Shown here: in pieces, positions 54,100-63,920 of the stretch | Numbering within the stretch: the stretch's first letter is position 1 | How the letters are laid out: the number at the start of each line of letters is the position of its first letter | From: Halobacillus amylolyticus | Lineage (GTDB): Bacteria; Bacillota; Bacilli; Bacillales; Halobacillaceae | Assembly: GCF_022921115.1 (NCBI RefSeq) | Contig: NZ_CP095075.1 | Span: forward strand, 1,773,501-1,837,500 | Direction of reading: 5' to 3' | Length of the DNA: 64,000 nucleotides | Notes under the pieces: model-generated | Seen by the model: only the letters and a program-made list of their open reading frames with translations | Told to the model about the DNA's origin: nothing | Database searches by the model: none | Position numbers and translations under genes: made by a program

Positions 54100-54462
54100 C
54101 TGGGTCATGTAAAAGCACTTTCGATCAAAGGAATTATGACACTTGTAGTCCTGTATGTAATCCTTAGTTTAGGGTTTGGAATTTCTTTTATTAACACACT
54201 CATTTTAACTATCGTCTTAGGCGCTGCTTCCTATGTTCTTGGGGATCTCTATATTTTACCTAAAACCAATAACATTACAGCTACTATGGCAGACTTTGGA
54301 GTTACGTTCTTAATTATCTGGTTACTTGGGATAGCTCTAACAGGTATGGAACTGGGAACAATGGCAGGAGCAGCAGCTATTACAGCGGTAGTCATCGCGC
54401 TAGGTGAATATTTCTTCCATTTTTATATTTCAAAAAAACTCTTGGCGCCAACAAAAGATTAA
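54100..54462 (+). CDS. DUF2512 membrane protein (YndM-like), apparent CTG start
   Basis: Four hydrophobic helices, [18 protein letters not shown] onward, ending [15 protein letters not shown]. Relatives begin (M)GHxKALxIKxIMTLVV, and the sequence encodes [16 protein letters not shown] with CTG at the initiator position. AGGAGG lies 9 bp before this CTG, whereas the internal ATG at 54136 has no site. Start at CTG gives 120 residues. Small sporulation-associated membrane protein of unknown function. Confidence 0.78.
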   Translation: MGHVKALSIKGIMTLVVLYVILSLGFGISFINTLILTIVLGAASYVLGDLYILPKTNNITATMADFGVTFLIIWLLGIALTGMELGTMAGAAAITAVVIALGEYFFHFYISKKLLAPTKD

Positions 54463-54490
54463 GAACTTCATATAGTCATTAAAAATGCGT

Positions 54491-54524
54491 GGTGTAGCTC
54501 CTAACAGGGGCTACACCTTTTTTA
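54491..54524 (+). terminator. Terminator of the DUF2512 gene
   Basis: GGTGTAGCTCC pairs with GGGGCTACACC, then TTTTTT. The stretch from here to 54831 shows no gene. Confidence 0.9.
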
Positions 54525-54831
54525 AATAAACCCACTAAAGAAGTTTTTCTTTCTGATAAATACAAAATACCCCTTAATTATCCAATGAAAATTCTTCAAA
54601 AAATGCTATTTTTAATTAACTGTTCATAGTTGAACCTAAGAATCATTCCCCAAATGCGTCCGTTCTTTAAAGCATAGGAATGATTTAACTAATTATATTC
54701 AAGCTGCGCCAAGTGTTAATAAACACTCTCCCTTTGTGGGAATTATCCCCTTAGCTTTTCACAGCATATAGCTGAATAAGAACTATTTTACAAGCTAAAG
54801 CTAAAACAAGGATAGTTTTCGGGGGATTGTT

Positions 54832-55401
54832 ATGAGTGAAACAAAGCTTTATCACAAAATTTATGAACAAAAGGAACAGCTTAGCAGCCTAATAACTGAG
54901 CATTGGAACCTGTACTCAGGTATAGATACATGGTACTTTTGGTTTAATATAGCGAGTGTTTTGATCCCACTCCTCGTCCTATACTTCAAAATAGACAAGA
55001 CTAGACTATTCGAAATTTGCTTCTTTGGTTACACAACACATATATTATGGTCATATGCAGATAGCGCTTTAAATCAAAGTAATTACCTCGTTCATCCGCA
55101 CAGCCTCACCCATTTGTTCCCGGTTGGTGTTAACGTTACGGCTGTTTTATTCCCCGTTACATTTATGCTGTTATATCAGTATTGTATGAATAGGGAAAAA
55201 AACTTCTACATTCATGCTATTATTTTATCCCTTATTTTTGCATACGGATTTGGCGGACTATCTGATGCTGTAAATTTGTTGAAAATGCATAAGAATATGA
55301 ACCTAACCTATTTATTCTTGATTGATATAGCTGTTGTCTTCATTGCTCTTTGGATGACGAAACTTTTCCGCAAATTTAAGGGAATGAAAATAAAAGCGTA
55401 A
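54832..55401 (+). CDS. Multi-pass membrane protein, CBO0543-like
   Basis: 189 residues, five predicted helices after a polar head with EHWNLYSGIDTWYFWFNIAS. The aromatic-rich first helix and the YLVHPHSLTHLFPVGVNVTA segment resemble the CBO0543 family of spore-former membrane proteins, an assignment I hold loosely. Basic tail FRKFKGMKIKA. Function unknown. Own upstream region, GGGGG site. Confidence 0.55.
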   Translation: MSETKLYHKIYEQKEQLSSLITEHWNLYSGIDTWYFWFNIASVLIPLLVLYFKIDKTRLFEICFFGYTTHILWSYADSALNQSNYLVHPHSLTHLFPVGVNVTAVLFPVTFMLLYQYCMNREKNFYIHAIILSLIFAYGFGGLSDAVNLLKMHKNMNLTYLFLIDIAVVFIALWMTKLFRKFKGMKIKA

Positions 55402-55520
55402 GTTCCTCTGTATGGAGATCCTATACAAGGAAGTACTAATAGAAAAACATCATGCCTTTCATATTATAATTTATTAAGGAGAACCTATCTAATACAAAAT
55501 AAGTTGAAGGTGGGTACCCA

Positions 55521-56525
55521 ATGGAGACAGAACATAATATAAGGCTAACATCAGCAGAAATGTCCTATCTATGGACTACTTATCAGGCCGACACCATGTC
55601 TATTTGTATGGTTAATCATTTTCTTCAGCATATTGATGATATGGAAATTAAAAGGGTTGCAACACATGCTTTAGACATATCACAGCAGCATGTTGAGATT
55701 ATAAGACAAATTTTTACGGATGAAGCCATTCAAATACCTCAAGCCTTTGGTGATCAAGATGTAAATTTAAAGGCAAAACGTCTTTTTTCAGACGATTTTT
55801 ATTTACAATATATTAAACATATGTCTAAAGGGGGGCTAGCTACTTTTTCTAGGGCATTGCCCAATATCTATCGTCAAGATATTCTTTCCTTTTTTTCAAA
55901 ATGCATGACATCAACTATGGAATTGAATAATGAGGTAACCCAACTGCTTTTAGAAAAAGGAATAGCTGTTAGACCACCATATATTCCAAGTCCGAAGGGT
56001 GTCGACTTTGTTCAAAAGCAATCCTTTATGTTAGAAGGGCTGGGAAATGGCCGTGCACTGACAGGGATTGAAATTTCAGACCTATATTCAAACATTCAAA
56101 CGAATCAATTAGGTGTAGCTTTAGCAACCGGATTTAGTCAAGTGGTTGAGTCAAATAAAGTGCGTAAATATATCTTAAGGGGAAAGGACATAGCGTTAAA
56201 ACACATAAAAGTATTTAGTGATTATTTAAGCTATAATTCACTACCAGTTCCTACATCATTAGCACAGGGAATTACCGAGTCTAAAGAATCTCCCTTTTCA
56301 GATAAATTAATAATGTACCACTTCAGCCTTATGATGTATTCGGGGATTGGCAACTATGGAGTAGCTATTTCCGAAAGTCAAAAAAGTGACTTAGCTATTG
56401 ACTATTCGCGTTTACTAACAGAAACACTAAAATATGCAGAAGACGGTGTAAATATAATGATTGCAAACAAATGGTTAGAAAAGCCGCCAACTGCTTCTAA
56501 TCGAAAAGACTTGGCAAAAGATTAA
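55521..56525 (+). CDS. DUF3231 family protein
   Basis: 334 residues, tandem four-helix bundles of the ferritin-like kind. Starts LTSAEMSYLWTTYQADTMSI, second repeat ALTGIEISDLYSNIQTNQLG. The two halves align in pattern (entry helix with Ser/Trp/Tyr, then MxxHFLxHxxD), typical of DUF3231. No obvious diiron Glu/His set. Seen in spore-forming Bacilli; role unknown. AAGGTGGGTACCC precedes the ATG. Confidence 0.85.
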   Translation: METEHNIRLTSAEMSYLWTTYQADTMSICMVNHFLQHIDDMEIKRVATHALDISQQHVEIIRQIFTDEAIQIPQAFGDQDVNLKAKRLFSDDFYLQYIKHMSKGGLATFSRALPNIYRQDILSFFSKCMTSTMELNNEVTQLLLEKGIAVRPPYIPSPKGVDFVQKQSFMLEGLGNGRALTGIEISDLYSNIQTNQLGVALATGFSQVVESNKVRKYILRGKDIALKHIKVFSDYLSYNSLPVPTSLAQGITESKESPFSDKLIMYHFSLMMYSGIGNYGVAISESQKSDLAIDYSRLLTETLKYAEDGVNIMIANKWLEKPPTASNRKDLAKD

Positions 56526-56629
56526 AAATGTATAATCATGAGATATCTAAAAGCTATTGCCTTTAGGCTCGCATAATATATTTTTTCTTACTTTAAAGAG
56601 GTTCTTTTTCATATTCATCTAATTAAAAT

Positions 56630-56678
56630 TAAAAAGTATCTGGGGAAGAACTCACTTCTTTGACCAGGTACTTTTAAT
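56630..56678 (+). terminator. Terminator after the DUF3231 gene
   Basis: AAAAGTATCTGGGGAAGAA pairs imperfectly with TTCTTTGACCAGGTACTTTT. Its sequence is a close relative of the hairpin at 58006. Confidence 0.75.
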
Positions 56679-56785
56679 AAAAAAATCCATTAATACTTCT
56701 TGAAGAATGCTATACCACGTTATTGCAATAAGCATAGGCTTTGTCTTCTTGAATTGTTGCGCCCATTAGTGTTTACCTTCACAAA
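56679..56785 (-). repeat. Direct repeat A (about 107 bp) with GC-core element 21
   Basis: Matches 63308-63424 with few changes. Contains the start of a lost gene on the minus strand (ATGGATTTTTTTATT) and, at 56741-56777, CTTCTTGAATTGTTGCGCCC with ATTAGTGTTTACC. It follows directly the stop of the kinase pseudogene. Confidence 0.8.
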
Positions 56786-56787
56786 CC

Positions 56788-57380
56788 CTAATTTTGAAAG
56801 ACCAAATCAGCTTTCCTCTTCGGAGTTTCTATCTCCATATAATATTCCTCTGCCTTCCAGTATCTATTTCTAAATTTTTTTAAGTTTCTCTGTGTGACAT
56901 TACTTTCACGATTAAACCTCTTATCTCTTGGACAATCCAAATAAACCATATAATTCTAGAACATTCTCCACTCCCTGCGTTGCAAAAATACCCCTTCAAT
57001 TATCATTAGACAAGTATCCGGTATTTTAACTACTTCTGTTTTTTGTGTATCGGAGTGATTATCGTAAGTCAGTAGAGGTAATTCCTGGCCGTCTTCAGTT
57101 TCTTAAACAAATTATCTTTTAACCACTCCACATCCCATTGTAAATGGTAATACTCATACCACTCTTCAAATCCAGTATTATAACGTCTTTTTCTATCCAC
57201 AATGTAGTCATCTATATGAAGAATACAAACCGTAACGTTATTTTCTTGTAGAAACTGATTAACCTCTTTGGCAAATGTTGTTTTACCTGAACGGCTTAAC
57301 CCGTCTATCCCAAGAACAAGTTTTTGACCTCTCTCAACTTTTGGAATTTCTTTAAATATAGTAAGTATCTCATTTTTCAA
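56788..57380 (-). pseudogene. Uridine-kinase-like P-loop kinase with frameshift and stop
   Basis: N-terminal part is good: KLVLGIDGLSRSGKTTFAKE (Walker A GLSRSGKT), ILHIDDYIVDRKRRYNTGFE and EEWYEYYHLQWDVEWL. After FKKLKTARN the frame shifts by one base and continues LPLLTYDNHSDTQKTEVVKI to IIEGVFLQRREWRMF. A TAG follows, then NYMVYLDCPRDKRFNRESNV to KADLVFQN. About 198 codons in all. Similar kinases phosphorylate nucleosides or small sugars. Two independent lesions make it a real pseudogene. A lone minus-strand cassette with repeat element 21 at its 3' end. Confidence 0.78.
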
Positions 57381-57544
57381 AACAGTGCCCCCTCCCCTAA
57401 AAGTTTTATGATATAGTTTATTGTTCCTGTGTCATCCGTCTATATAAAATTGATCTAAAGAAAATGTATTTTTTTACTATGTAACCTATCCAATCTAATT
57501 CCTCTTAACTATCATACTATGAAAGTATAGAAAGGGGGTATCTT

Positions 57545-57712
57545 ATGTGTTATTACGATCCTTGTAAAAAGAAAGAGTATTATTATGGTCCTTGTGACTA
57601 TTATGATCCTTGTAAAAAGAAAGATGATTGTTATGATCCTTGTGACTATTATGATCCTTGTAAAAAGAAAAATAAGAAGAAATATTGTTGCTGTTGCTGC
57701 AGGTATTATTAA
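57545..57712 (+). CDS. Cys/Tyr-rich repeat protein, spore-coat-like
   Basis: 55 residues behind GGGGGT. Built from near-identical YYDPCKKK units (three full, alternating with partial CDYYDPC/DDCYDPC units) and ending KKKYCCCCCRYY. Tyr, Cys, Asp and Lys make up nearly all of it. Such low-complexity Cys/Tyr/Lys-rich proteins are typical of spore coat or crust, where they are cross-linked by disulfide and dityrosine or lysine bridges. No homologue recognised; the role is inferred from composition. A strong terminator follows. Confidence 0.7.
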   Translation: MCYYDPCKKKEYYYGPCDYYDPCKKKDDCYDPCDYYDPCKKKNKKKYCCCCCRYY

Positions 57713-57776
57713 GGAAAGCTTCTATAATCTAAAAGGGGTATAGTAACGATTTCCGATCTATCCGACCATTTTAGCC

Positions 57777-57815
57777 AATTCCGCCGGTAACACTAGTTAT
57801 CGGCGGAATTTTTAG
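57777..57815 (+). terminator. Terminator of the Cys-rich gene
   Basis: AATTCCGCCGGTAAC pairs with GTTATCGGCGGAATT, 4-nt loop, then TTT. Confidence 0.9.
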
Positions 57816-58005
57816 ATAATGTAGTTATAGACAAACTCGCTGTAACAAGATTTGTCATTAAGTCTAGTTTCCCAGTAGGAGTCCATGAGCACTTCCTGTA
57901 CTCTCACTACGCCCTCCTAACACCCAATATCCATTATTGATACACCCTTCTACATTAAATTCTAAGATTTCATCCATATCTACTTCCCTTAAAACCAATT
58001 TAAAA

Positions 58006-58051
58006 AAGTACCTGGAGGAAGAACTCACCTCTTCCTCCAGGTACTTTCACA
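58006..58051 (-). terminator. Terminator of the YjzC-like gene
   Basis: Minus strand AAAGTACCTGGAGGAAGAG pairs with CTTCCTCCAGGTACTTTT and is followed by TTTT. Nearly the same hairpin as at 56630. Confidence 0.88.
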
Positions 58052-58064
58052 TCTTTTTAAATAA

Positions 58065-58253
58065 TTATGAGACTTTCACCCAGTGTGCGGCTTCATTGCT
58101 TGACGGAGAAGGGGGAAGCTGCTCTCCTTCCTCTATCTTGACTTCCGTGTCATCTTGATTAGAAGAACCGCCGCTGACTAAACTCTTAACCTTGTACTTG
58201 CCGCTTTCTGGTGCTTTTTCACCTGTTTTGTACGTCTGATTATTTGTAGCCAT
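58065..58253 (-). CDS. YjzC-like small protein
   Basis: 62 residues. MATNNQTYKTGEKAPESGKY matches the start of B. subtilis YjzC-type proteins, followed by a Ser/Asp/Glu-rich middle and an AAHWVKVS end. Short, soluble; function unknown. GGAGGTGGAG ribosome-binding site. Confidence 0.75.
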   Translation of the reverse strand: MATNNQTYKTGEKAPESGKYKVKSLVSGGSSNQDDTEVKIEEGEQLPPSPSSNEAAHWVKVS

Positions 58254-58411
58254 CTTACTCCACCTCCGCTATAAATTTTAGAAAAGAAATAGGCTTATTT
58301 TCTTTTCTACAGAACTTGTTCCCAGTACTCAAGTGATTAAACGCATTTAATCCTAAGTTTACTATTTGTAAAAAACTTGTAACTGTATTGTAGTGTTCTG
58401 AACTATATTAA

Positions 58412-58447
58412 AAAGAGACTGACTATAGTTAAAGGTCAGTCTCTTTG
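58412..58447. terminator. Hairpin terminator in spacer
   Basis: AAAGAGACTGAC pairs with GTCAGTCTCTTT. No gene is evident immediately on either side; it may insulate the PTS region. Confidence 0.7.
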
Positions 58448-58540
58448 ATCTATTATTCATCTAGTGGAGGCGTTCCCTGTACATAGGAAGGTGCTAGGAG
58501 GGTTAATTCATTCCCATTTCGGGGGCAAGCACTGGCAACA

Positions 58541-58586
58541 AAAATAGCTTGATTTCTCTGAATAAGAAACCAAGCTTATATTTATA
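58541..58586 (-). terminator. Terminator of the GntR regulator gene
   Basis: Minus strand AAGCTTGGTTTCTT pairs with AGAAATCAAGCT, then ATTTTTGTTG. Confidence 0.7.
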
Positions 58587-58589
58587 TTT

Positions 58590-59300
58590 TCATAAAAAAT
58601 GACTAGTCGCTTGGAAGAGAAAATGTGACTGTTCATAGTTATAGGAGATTTTCGAAAAGTCAAATGGTTGGCCATTGGTTAAATGAAAAATGGTTTCAAC
58701 GTAAATTTTAGGATCCCCTTCTTGCAAGCCTAAATACTCCGCTTCTTCCTCTTTAAGTTTGTCAGCGCGAAGATATAAATCTGAAAAACCTACCTTCAAT
58801 CCTAATCCTTCACTAATATAATTAAATATGGAGTCAGAGATAATTTCCTTATTCAAATAGGTGACGATGGATTTATTGTAAAACGATTCTTCTAAACATA
58901 ATGTTTGCCCATTAATATATCGAACCCTCTTTACATAATAGACATCGTCATCGAGGTCAATATTTAAATTATGAGCCGCTTCTTTTGTTGGTTTCCTCAC
59001 TTCTAATTCAATCGCTTCAGACGTTAAATGATTGCCCTCAAGCTCCTTTTTAAACCCTTGATTTGAAAATAAACTAATGTATCCTTTTCTCTTATGCCTT
59101 CTAACAAAAATTCCACTACCTCTGACTTGATAGACGACCCCTTTTCTCTCTAATAGATCTAAAGACTTAGTAATCGTACTCTTACTTGCTTCAAACTGAG
59201 TCATTAAAGTTTCTAATATTGGCAGCTTATCTCCTTGTTGAAGTTCGTTATCTTCAATATACTTTTCAATTTCATCTGAGATTTCCTGATACTTTAACAT
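58590..59300 (-). CDS. GntR-family regulator (UTRA domain) of the beta-glucoside operon
   Basis: 236 residues from the ATG at 59300. Winged helix-turn-helix (about 1-68): MLKYQEISDEIEKYIEDNEL, KLPILETLMTQFEASKSTIT, LERKGVVYQVRGSGIFV. The UTRA ligand-binding domain (about 85-236) has YVKRVRYINGQTLCLEESFY. The HutC/TreR/YydK type senses phosphorylated sugars. Divergent from the PTS operon across a spacer with a perfect palindrome in the promoter, so probably its repressor, released by a phospho-beta-glucoside. Confidence 0.87.
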   Translation of the reverse strand: MLKYQEISDEIEKYIEDNELQQGDKLPILETLMTQFEASKSTITKSLDLLERKGVVYQVRGSGIFVRRHKRKGYISLFSNQGFKKELEGNHLTSEAIELEVRKPTKEAAHNLNIDLDDDVYYVKRVRYINGQTLCLEESFYNKSIVTYLNKEIISDSIFNYISEGLGLKVGFSDLYLRADKLKEEEAEYLGLQEGDPKIYVETIFHLTNGQPFDFSKISYNYEQSHFLFQATSHFL

Positions 59301-59409
59301 AAACATTCCTCTTTACTTTATTTATCCACTACAATATCAGAATTATATCATAAACCTTTCAGGAGCTCATCCTATAAAATTGTGCAATAACAATACAATT
59401 GTTTAGGTA

Positions 59410-59438
59410 TTGATTAATTGTACCGATACAATTATAAT
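59410..59438 (+). promoter_or_regulatory. SigA-type promoter of the PTS operon
   Basis: TTGATT (59410-59415), 17-bp spacer, TATAAT (59433-59438), about 40 bp before the TTG start. Confidence 0.85.
59416..59433. promoter_or_regulatory. GntR-type operator in the promoter spacer
   Basis: AATTGTACCGATACAATT: perfect 7-bp arms with a 4-bp centre, filling the space between -35 and -10. Binding would exclude RNA polymerase. A second half-site TACAATTG lies at about 59394-59401. Confidence 0.75.
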
Positions 59439-59451
59439 GTAAGCGTATTAA
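59438..59451 (+). promoter_or_regulatory. Possible cre (CcpA) site
   Basis: TGTAAGCGTATTAA shares TGxAAxCG with the cre consensus but lacks the closing CA. Location right after the -10 box suits carbon catabolite repression. Weak. Confidence 0.35.
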
Positions 59452-59476
59452 AAAATAAATAAAGGGGTGTGTAAAC

Positions 59477-61384
59477 TTGGCAGAAAAGGTTAGAGATTAT
59501 CCCAAACTTGCTAAAGATATTCTAGAAGCTGTTGGCGGAGAAGAGAATGTCATTGGAGCTACACGTTGTGCAACTAGACTTAGATTAGTACTTAAGCGGT
59601 CTAAACCAAAGGCCAAAGAAAAAGTATCATCTATGCCTGGGGTCATTACAGCCGTAGAAAATAACGGACAATTCCAGGTTGTTATTGGTCAACACGTAGG
59701 AGAAGTTTATGATGAATTTGCAAGTTTAGTAAACGTTGACACTTCGGAAGGAGAGAGTGGAAACAAAGGAAGGATCTTAAACCGTGTCATTGCAACCATG
59801 TCAGCCGTTTTTGCACCGTTTGTGTATATTTTAGCTGCAGCTGGTATTTTACAAGGTTCATTAATATTAATTAATTTATTCTCAGATAGCTTTATAGAAA
59901 CGGGAACCTATCAAGTTTTAAGCTTTATCTCATGGGCACCTTTTACTTTTTTGCCTATTTTTATTGCCATAACAGCATCCCAACATTTTAGGACAAACAC
60001 GTATATAGCCGTAGCCTGTTGCGCTGCATTAGTTAGTCCGACATGGGCAGGAATGGCAGCACAAATTGCAGCAGGAAACAGCATTACTTTCTTAGGTATT
60101 GCATTATCTGAAACCGTATATACCTCTTCGGTTTTGCCGCCACTCTTTTTAGTTTGGATTCTGTCCTATCTTGAAAGATTTTTAAATAGGAACATGAATG
60201 AAGTGATTCGCCCGTTATTTGTCCCATTTTTATGTATGATCATCATGATTCCTTTAACGATTTTATTAATTGGTCCTGCTTCAACCATTGGAGCAAACGG
60301 GATTGCTGATGGTTATAATTTCTTAGCAGAAAACGCACCTGCTGTAGCTGGAGCTATTATTGGCGGGCTATGGCAAATCCTAGTTATTTTTGGTGTACAT
60401 TGGGGCGTCACCCCTATGGTATTAGCGAACTTTGATTTATACGGTCGAGATTCTTTCCAAGCGTATCAAACGATTGCCGTTGTGGCACAAGTTGGTGCGG
60501 TATTGGGGGTTTTTCTAAAAGCAAAAAGTCAAGAAGTACGAAAAGTCAGTGCCTCAGCTGGTATAACTGGATTATTTGGCATTACAGAGCCAGCCATTTA
60601 CGGGGTGACTTTGAGATTTAAGAAACCGTTTATATTTGGATGTATTTCAGGTGCTGTGGGTGCCATCGCCGCGAGTATCTTTAATCCCTATTACTTTGCC
60701 TATGCTGGATTACCAGGACCTCTAACCATTGTAAATGGGATCGATGCAGATTATCCCTTGTCTATATGGGGAATTTTATTAGGTGTTGTCATTGCAGTTA
60801 TTCTTCCTGTCGTTTTAATTCAAATCTTCGGTTATGGGGAAGATAAAGCGAAAAAGGCTGGTAATGAAAACTTAGTAGATGAGCAAGGGCAGCGGGGGAC
60901 TGAGTTCCAGCAAAACCATCCTGAGAATAATGAAGAAACCATAGTTGCCCCACTTATTGGGAAGGTGATGTCGCTTTCAGAGGTCCCCGATGAAGTATTT
61001 AGCTCAGGTGCTATGGGACAGGGAGTAGCGATAGAGCCATCAGCTAACGGAATATATGCCCCGTTTGATGGAACGGTCGTTATGATTGCACATACAAAGC
61101 ATGCGATCGGTTTACGTTCAAAAGCTGGTGTGGAGTTACTCGTGCATATTGGTTTAGATACAGTTAAATTAAATGGAAAACCTTTCACTTTAAATATTGA
61201 AGATGGCAATGAATTCCAGCAAGGTGATGTACTAGTCGAATTTGATAGAGAAATAATCCACAATGAAGGACTAGAGACGATTACACCTATTATCATAACG
61301 AACTCAGGTGACTATGAAGAAATTATCATCGAAGAGCGTAAAGATAGTACATTAAATGAGAAATTGATGACGGTAGTAAAATAA
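59477..61384 (+). CDS. bglP: Beta-glucoside PTS transporter, EIIBCA
   Basis: 635 residues, TTG start behind AAAGGGG. EIIB (about 1-90) with the phosphocysteine in IGATRCATRLRLV, EIIC (about 105-460) with ten or so helices and GLFGITEPAIYGVTLRF, EIIA (about 485-635) with phosphohistidine in LLVHIGLDTVKLNG preceded by FDGTVVMIAHTKHAIGL. Imports and phosphorylates aryl-beta-glucosides or cellobiose-type sugars. 14 bp before the 6-phospho-beta-glucosidase gene. No LicT antiterminator is nearby; control appears to be by the GntR regulator. Confidence 0.92.
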   Translation: MAEKVRDYPKLAKDILEAVGGEENVIGATRCATRLRLVLKRSKPKAKEKVSSMPGVITAVENNGQFQVVIGQHVGEVYDEFASLVNVDTSEGESGNKGRILNRVIATMSAVFAPFVYILAAAGILQGSLILINLFSDSFIETGTYQVLSFISWAPFTFLPIFIAITASQHFRTNTYIAVACCAALVSPTWAGMAAQIAAGNSITFLGIALSETVYTSSVLPPLFLVWILSYLERFLNRNMNEVIRPLFVPFLCMIIMIPLTILLIGPASTIGANGIADGYNFLAENAPAVAGAIIGGLWQILVIFGVHWGVTPMVLANFDLYGRDSFQAYQTIAVVAQVGAVLGVFLKAKSQEVRKVSASAGITGLFGITEPAIYGVTLRFKKPFIFGCISGAVGAIAASIFNPYYFAYAGLPGPLTIVNGIDADYPLSIWGILLGVVIAVILPVVLIQIFGYGEDKAKKAGNENLVDEQGQRGTEFQQNHPENNEETIVAPLIGKVMSLSEVPDEVFSSGAMGQGVAIEPSANGIYAPFDGTVVMIAHTKHAIGLRSKAGVELLVHIGLDTVKLNGKPFTLNIEDGNEFQQGDVLVEFDREIIHNEGLETITPIIITNSGDYEEIIIEERKDSTLNEKLMTVVK

Positions 61385-61395
61385 AGGAGGAATAA

Positions 61396-62838
<1,443 letters not shown>

Positions 62839-62867
62839 TGAATTAAAAATCTACTAACCAAAGTGGT

Positions 62868-62909
62868 GAACTATCCCCGAATAAGTATTCCTTATTCGGG
62901 GATAGTTCG
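62868..62909 (+). terminator. Hairpin after the PTS operon
   Basis: AACTATCCCCGAATAAG pairs with CTTATTCGGGGATAGTT, 5-nt loop, no long T run. Very stable; terminator or 3' protector. Confidence 0.75.
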
Positions 62910-62971
62910 TAATATGAATGCCTCTTTAATTGAAGGTCCAACAAACTAATGTTGGAGACTTTTTACTAATT

Positions 62972-63321
62972 TTACGGAATTTCTAATTCTTCCTTTGATA
63001 CAACACGCCAACCGTGCGCTTCAAGTTTCTTTATATACGTTTCTAGTCTAGTTTCCCCGACTTCTATCGCAAGTGGTTCAAAGAAACCCAGCATTCATCA
63101 GAAGCATAGGTAATAGTAACTTTTGCAACTTCATATCCATTGTGGAATTGCGGATGAAATCCCGGATCATCTATTATATCCCCTTCAACAGGGCGAATAT
63201 TAGATTCAAATGTTTTCATCACTACTTCTTGTAAATTCTTTTCTTCTTTTACTGATGATAGAAAAGCATTAAATTTATTTTCAATGTAGTCTCCGGTTAC
63301 ACCCCTAATCAAAAAATCCAT
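62972..63321 (-). pseudogene. Small hypothetical cassette protein with one-base frameshift
   Basis: Frame 1 from 63321: MDFLIRGVTGDYIENKFNAF to TITYASDECWVSLNHLR. One extra G in the GGG at 63087-63089 reads DECWGFFEPLAIEVGETRLE and continues to HGWRVVSKEELEIP, giving 116 residues. Soluble alpha/beta; family not recognised. The 5' end of a second copy of this gene lies in direct repeat A at 56.7 kb. Confidence 0.6.
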
Positions 63322-63424
63322 TAATACTTCTTAAAGAATACTATACCACGTTATTGCACTAAACAAAGGCTCTGTCTTCTTGAATTGTTGCACCCATTAG
63401 TGTTTAATATTTACCTTCACAAAT
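63308..63424 (-). repeat. Direct repeat B with GC-core element 22
   Basis: Counterpart of 56679-56785, about 6.6 kb away. Contains TCTTCTTGAATTGTTGCACC with CATTAGTGTTTAA at 63371-63406 (core drifted to GCACCC) and the first codons of the gene at 62972-63321. Confidence 0.8.
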
Positions 63425-63595
63425 AAAAGTTTTATTGTATAGTATATTCCTGTTTCACCCGTCCTCAGTTCTTAGCCCATATCATAAAATTCCTTAAATA
63501 TCGATATAATTAAAAGGCTTATTATTTTACTCACTTGGCATGATAAATTAAAGTTTAATTATTATATTTCCTACGTCAAAGAGTGCTAAGAGAAA

Positions 63596-63736
63596 ATGCG
63601 ACTACATGTACAACAGCTATACAATGATTTAAAAAATGAATCCGAACAAAAATTAGAACGTGGATTAAGAGAAGAAGAAAAACGACTTATTCAATGGATG
63701 GTTGAAAAAACCCTGTTACATAAGAATGCAAAATAA
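63596..63736 (+). CDS. Small charged helical protein
   Basis: 46 residues: MRLHVQQLYNDLKNESEQKL then a Glu/Arg-rich helix ending KTLLHKNAK. Upstream bases GCTAAGAGAAA give a weak site. The terminator that follows supports expression. No family recognised. Confidence 0.5.
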   Translation: MRLHVQQLYNDLKNESEQKLERGLREEEKRLIQWMVEKTLLHKNAK

Positions 63737-63752
63737 TAGCTAGGTTGATGCA

Positions 63753-63776
63753 ATTTAGATTAAGCCTTGCTAAAAG
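63753..63776 (+). terminator. Terminator after the small helical gene
   Basis: AAGCCTTGC / AAAAGGCTT hairpin followed by TTTTA. Confidence 0.7.
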
Positions 63777-63920
63777 GCTTTTTACTCATTAAATAAACTA
63801 AAGGATATCTCAAAAAAAGGACAAACCTTTCAGTCTTCTCGCATAAACTAATTTCTAGTGGAAAATCTATACTCCACCCTGAAGCAAGTTTAAAAGGAAG
63901 ACAGCCAGGAGGGAATGTTC

